Shown in pieces: positions 6,430-8,490 of a DNA stretch of 8,490 bases (position 1 is its first letter; each line of letters opens with the position of its first letter). Origin of the DNA: an uncultured Paenibacillaceae bacterium (GTDB lineage Bacteria > Bacillota > Bacilli > Aneurinibacillales > Aneurinibacillaceae); the NCBI GenBank assembly GCA_937874515.1, contig CALNBV010000014.1, positions 1 to 8,490 on the forward strand. The letters are read 5' to 3'. Both the position numbers and the translations under genes were made by a program. The notes under the pieces were generated by a model. That model saw nothing but the letters and a program-made list of their open reading frames with translations. It was not told the origin of the DNA and made no database searches.

Positions 6430-8151
6430 TTAGTCTTCCATTGTGGAAAGGTCACCAGTTGGCAAGCCAAGTTCCCAGGCTTTTAACACACGGCGCATAA
6501 TTTTGCCGGAACGTGTTTTTGGAAGTTTATCACGGAATTCAATTTGACGAGGTGCAGCATGTGCAGCAAGGCGTTCTTTAACAAACACACGAATTTCTTC
6601 TTTTAACTCTTCGCTTTCTTCATTACCAGCACGGAGAGTAATGAAGGCTTTAATGATTTCACCACGTAATGGATCAGGAACCCCAATAACACCGGCTTCA
6701 GCTACAGCTGGATGTTCAACCAATTTGCTCTCAACTTCGAATGGTCCAACACGTTCGCCGGAAGTGTTGATAACGTCATCTACACGGCCTTCGAACCAGA
6801 AGTAACCATCTTCATCTTTATAAGCAGAGTCTCCAGTTACAAACCAACCGTTTAAGAAGTACTCTTTATATTTCCCATCGTTGTTCCAAATTCTTCTCAT
6901 CATTGCAGGCCATTGAGGTTTAATTGCAAGGTTCCCCATTTGGTTCGCTCCAAGTTCATTACCTTCATCATCAATGATAGACAATGTAACGAATGGAAGT
7001 GGTTTCCCCATGGAACCTGGGCGAATAGGCATAGAGCGATAGTTCGCACAAATTGCAGAACCAGTTTCAGTCATCCACCAGTTGTCATGGATACGGCGAT
7101 CTAATACATCAAGTCCCCAACGTACAACTTCAGGGTTCAGTGGCTCACCAGCAGAAAGAATGTGACGAACAGAAGATAAATCAAATTGTTTTGGAAGTTG
7201 ATCTCCTTCACCCATTAACATCCGTAAAGCAGTTGGTGCACTAAACCAAACGTTTACTTTGAATTTTTCTAATGTTGCATACCAGTCAGCGGGTTTGAAG
7301 CGACCACCACGTAAGACAGCGCTTACACCGTTTAAGAATGGGGACCACATACCAGCAGATGTACCAGTTACCCAACCTGGGTCAGCTGTGCACCAGTAAA
7401 CATCTCCTTCACGGAGGTCATAAACCCATTTACCAGACATTAATTGGTGGCGCATCGCGTCGTGTACTTGAAGAACACCTTTTGGTTTTCCAGTAGAACC
7501 GGAAGTATAGTGAAGCAACATTCCATCTTCACGATCTACCCATTCAATTACATATTCATCAGAAGATTTCATAAGGTCATTGTATAAAACTTGATTGTCT
7601 GCCGTTGTTTCTTCTGTATCAGCAACAATAACATGTTTCAATTCAGGAAGCTCATCGGTTTTAAGACGATAAAGAAGAGAAGGATGTGTCACAACAGCTA
7701 CAGCACCACTATCTTGAAGACGGTCTTTCACAGCTTCTTCCATGAAAGCTTCAAATAACGGACCAGCAATTGCTCCGATACGAACAATCCCCAATAATGC
7801 TATAAATAATTCTGGGCTACGTGGCATGAAAATAAATACCCGATCCCCTTTGGTAATTCCAAGAGATTTCAATCCATTGGCGAATTGGCAAGAAAGCTTG
7901 CTCAATTGTTCATACGTATACTGCTCGTCCCGAACGCCATCAGTATAGTATAAGGCAATTTTAGATCCTTTGCCTTCATCCACATGGCGGTCGATGGCTT
8001 CGTATACCATGTTTACTTTACCGGTTTCATTCCAGGTAAAGAATTTGTTCACATCATCCCAGTTCGCATTGATAACAGCTTCATCATAATTTTTAAGATT
8101 TGCTGTTTCATCAAGCAACATTACGTCCTGCGGTTTTTGCTTTGTTGTCAC
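6430..8151 (-). CDS. acsA: AcsA: acetyl-CoA synthetase (AMP-forming)
   Basis: Converts acetate, ATP and CoA to acetyl-CoA, AMP and PPi in the cytoplasm. Counting from the upstream ATG at 8172 (580 aa), the adenylation motifs are YTSGSTGKPKG (222-232), WWMTETG (365-371, with W366 at the place of the Trp that limits the acyl pocket to acetate), TGD (446-448), the hinge GRVDD (462-466) and PKTRSGKIMRR (551-561), whose K557 is the catalytic Lys that AcuA-type enzymes acetylate. The ending PTGDLSTMED is nearly that of B. subtilis AcsA as I remember it (572 aa). The GTG at 8151 is preferred as start (573 aa): GGGGGT lies 7 bases before it, whereas the ATG at 8172 is preceded only by A-rich sequence with no ribosome site. 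Three divergent acuABC genes known beside B. subtilis acsA are not seen in the window. Function very secure; start moderately so. Confidence 0.97.
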   Translation of the reverse strand: MTTKQKPQDVMLLDETANLKNYDEAVINANWDDVNKFFTWNETGKVNMVYEAIDRHVDEGKGSKIALYYTDGVRDEQYTYEQLSKLSCQFANGLKSLGITKGDRVFIFMPRSPELFIALLGIVRIGAIAGPLFEAFMEEAVKDRLQDSGAVAVVTHPSLLYRLKTDELPELKHVIVADTEETTADNQVLYNDLMKSSDEYVIEWVDREDGMLLHYTSGSTGKPKGVLQVHDAMRHQLMSGKWVYDLREGDVYWCTADPGWVTGTSAGMWSPFLNGVSAVLRGGRFKPADWYATLEKFKVNVWFSAPTALRMLMGEGDQLPKQFDLSSVRHILSAGEPLNPEVVRWGLDVLDRRIHDNWWMTETGSAICANYRSMPIRPGSMGKPLPFVTLSIIDDEGNELGANQMGNLAIKPQWPAMMRRIWNNDGKYKEYFLNGWFVTGDSAYKDEDGYFWFEGRVDDVINTSGERVGPFEVESKLVEHPAVAEAGVIGVPDPLRGEIIKAFITLRAGNEESEELKEEIRVFVKERLAAHAAPRQIEFRDKLPKTRSGKIMRRVLKAWELGLPTGDLSTMED

Positions 8152-8158
8152 TTCCGTT

Positions 8159-8164
8159 ACCCCC
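8159..8164 (-). promoter_or_regulatory. Likely ribosome binding site of acsA
   Basis: GGGGGT on the minus strand, 7 bases before GTG at 8151; it equals GGAGGT with one wobble-tolerant change. The two ATG codons at 8172 and 8166 lie before or within this site and have no site of their own. Confidence 0.55.
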
Positions 8165-8173
8165 ATCTGCATA

Positions 8174-8214
8174 TTTTTTGTTTTTTTGTTTTTTGTTTTT
8201 TGTTTTATTTTTTT
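8174..8214. repeat. Tandem T6-7G repeat (A-rich leader of acsA)
   Basis: On + the tract reads T6-G-T7-G-T6-G-T6-G-T4-A-T7, so four near-identical 7-8 base units stand side by side. In the acsA transcript this is a CA6-7 repeat ending about 10 bases before the GGGGGT ribosome site. It is unstructured and slippage-prone. Confidence 0.9.
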
Positions 8215-8233
8215 ATCTTTTTATATAAATAAA

Positions 8234-8255
8234 ACAACTTGTTATAGTACAACTT
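8234..8255 (-). promoter_or_regulatory. Possible acsA -10 region with flanking repeats
   Basis: On the minus strand, TATAAC (8246-8241) is the best -10-like hexamer upstream of the A-rich tract. It is framed by two copies of AAGTTGT (8255-8249 and 8240-8234, 15 bases apart) and lies within the inverted repeat TTGT-N6-ACAA (8239-8252). I could not find a good -35 at proper spacing, so the promoter call is weak; the repeats themselves are certain. Confidence 0.35.
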
Positions 8256-8271
8256 TACCATACAATTCGAC

Positions 8272-8290
8272 AGTTTGTACAGAACAAACT
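8272..8290. promoter_or_regulatory. Palindrome upstream of acsA, operator-like
   Basis: A perfect 7-bp inverted repeat with a 5-base centre, AGTTTGT-ACAGA-ACAAACT, 17 bases further upstream from the -10-like region. The size fits a dimeric repressor or activator site. The cognate regulator is unknown. Confidence 0.45.
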
Positions 8291-8340
8291 TCTAAATATA
8301 AAGAATTTTTTATTATTTCTATTATTTCACACATATTCGA

Positions 8341-8380
8341 GAGGAACAGCATGGTAAGAATCAAATCGTGCCAGTTCCTC
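8341..8380. repeat. Imperfect 40-base inverted repeat
   Basis: GAGGAAC (8341-8347) pairs with GTTCCTC (8374-8380); after a small internal loop GCATG (8349-8353) pairs with CGTGC (8367-8371, one G-U), leaving a 13-base loop. No T-tract follows on either strand, so it is not a normal terminator. Confidence 0.65.
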
Positions 8381-8443
8381 GCCGACAATGATAAAAAAAG
8401 AGGATCATTTGGTTTTTGCCCAAAAAACCCCTTTTGTCAACTA

Positions 8444-8474
8444 CCCCCACTGAGGTGAATCTTTTCAGTGGGGG
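8444..8474. repeat. Strong G+C-rich hairpin at the right edge
   Basis: A perfect 10-bp stem, CCCCCACTGA (8444-8453) with TCAGTGGGGG (8465-8474), has an 11-base loop. It is followed by CTTGAG on + and TAGTTGAC on -, with no T-tract either way. It may be a terminator of a gene beyond the edge, but the lack of U-tracts fits better with an IS200/IS605-like end or another structural element. A second small palindrome, GAGTT-AG-AACTC (8478-8489), follows directly. Confidence 0.7.
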
Positions 8475-8490
8475 CTTGAGTTAGAACTCT

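Larger units (their letters stand above)
8152..8490. other. Gene-free upstream region of acsA to the window edge
   Basis: About 340 bases with no convincing coding sequence on either strand: open frames are short, low in complexity and lack ribosome sites. From acsA outward it contains the ribosome site, an A/T 7-mer repeat, a possible promoter area with small direct and inverted repeats (8234-8290), A+T-rich DNA (8291-8337), an imperfect hairpin (8341-8380), an A/T-stemmed inverted repeat GGTTTTT/AAAAACC (8411-8429), and a strong G+C hairpin (8444-8474). No clear cre (CcpA) site was found by eye. Confidence 0.7.

Noticed and set aside
8174..8214. CRISPR-like or satellite array
   Set aside because: The 7-8 base units are simple homopolymer runs broken by G, without spacers or longer repeats.
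8435..8440. Perfect TTGACA -35 box on the minus strand
   Set aside because: No -10-like hexamer lies 16-18 bases downstream (the sequence there is AAAACC/CAAAAA), so a promoter is not supported.
7984..8458. Open frames on + over the start of acsA and the upstream region
   Set aside because: They are low in complexity, Phe-rich because of the T-tracts, without ribosome sites, and partly antisense to acsA.

Overview
The window looks like chromosomal DNA from a low-to-mid G+C, probably endospore-forming Firmicute of the Bacillaceae/Bacilli type. The reasons are: an acetyl-CoA synthetase very close to what I remember of Bacillus subtilis AcsA (same C-terminal ending, about 573 aa), strong AGGAGG-type ribosome binding sites, frequent TTG/GTG starts, T-rich intergenic DNA, a cysteine-rich protein of spore-surface type, and a small polyhydroxyalkanoate (PHA) granule/synthase-subunit-like protein. 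The species cannot be named from this sequence alone.

Layout, left to right: (1) the 3' part of a Cys-rich beta-type protein on + (3-962), ending at a bidirectional terminator; (2) a class I SAM methyltransferase on - (1015-1599); (3) divergent from it, a small Trp-rich PhaE/phasin-like protein on + (1746-2090), ending at a second bidirectional terminator; (4) a compact four-gene operon on -, transcribed from about 5465 to 2144, in the order ABC ATPase (ThiZ-like), permease (ThiX-like), lipoprotein binding protein of the NMT1/THI5 family (ThiY-like), and ThiD kinase; (5) divergent from the operon, a DEDDh 3'-5' exonuclease on + (5625-6368), ending at a third bidirectional terminator; (6) acsA on - (6430-8151, likely GTG start); (7) about 340 bp upstream of acsA with no convincing gene, holding an A/T-repeat leader, small palindromes near a possible promoter, and two strong hairpins near the right edge.

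The four-gene operon is a self-contained pyrimidine salvage unit. ThiY/X/Z would import a thiamin-pyrimidine (HMP or an N-formylamino derivative), and ThiD would phosphorylate HMP to HMP-P and HMP-PP for thiamin synthesis. I find no TPP riboswitch in front of it and no TenA gene in it, which are the most notable departures from the textbook thiXYZ locus. acsA would activate acetate to acetyl-CoA; carbon storage as PHA, if the small protein is what it seems, would draw on the same acetyl-CoA pool. The DnaQ-type exonuclease next to acsA recalls acs/exonuclease neighbourhoods in other bacteria.

I do not see a clearly new multi-gene system here. The most interesting open points are the riboswitch-less thi operon, the A-tract repeat leader and start of acsA, and the unexplained hairpins at the right edge.
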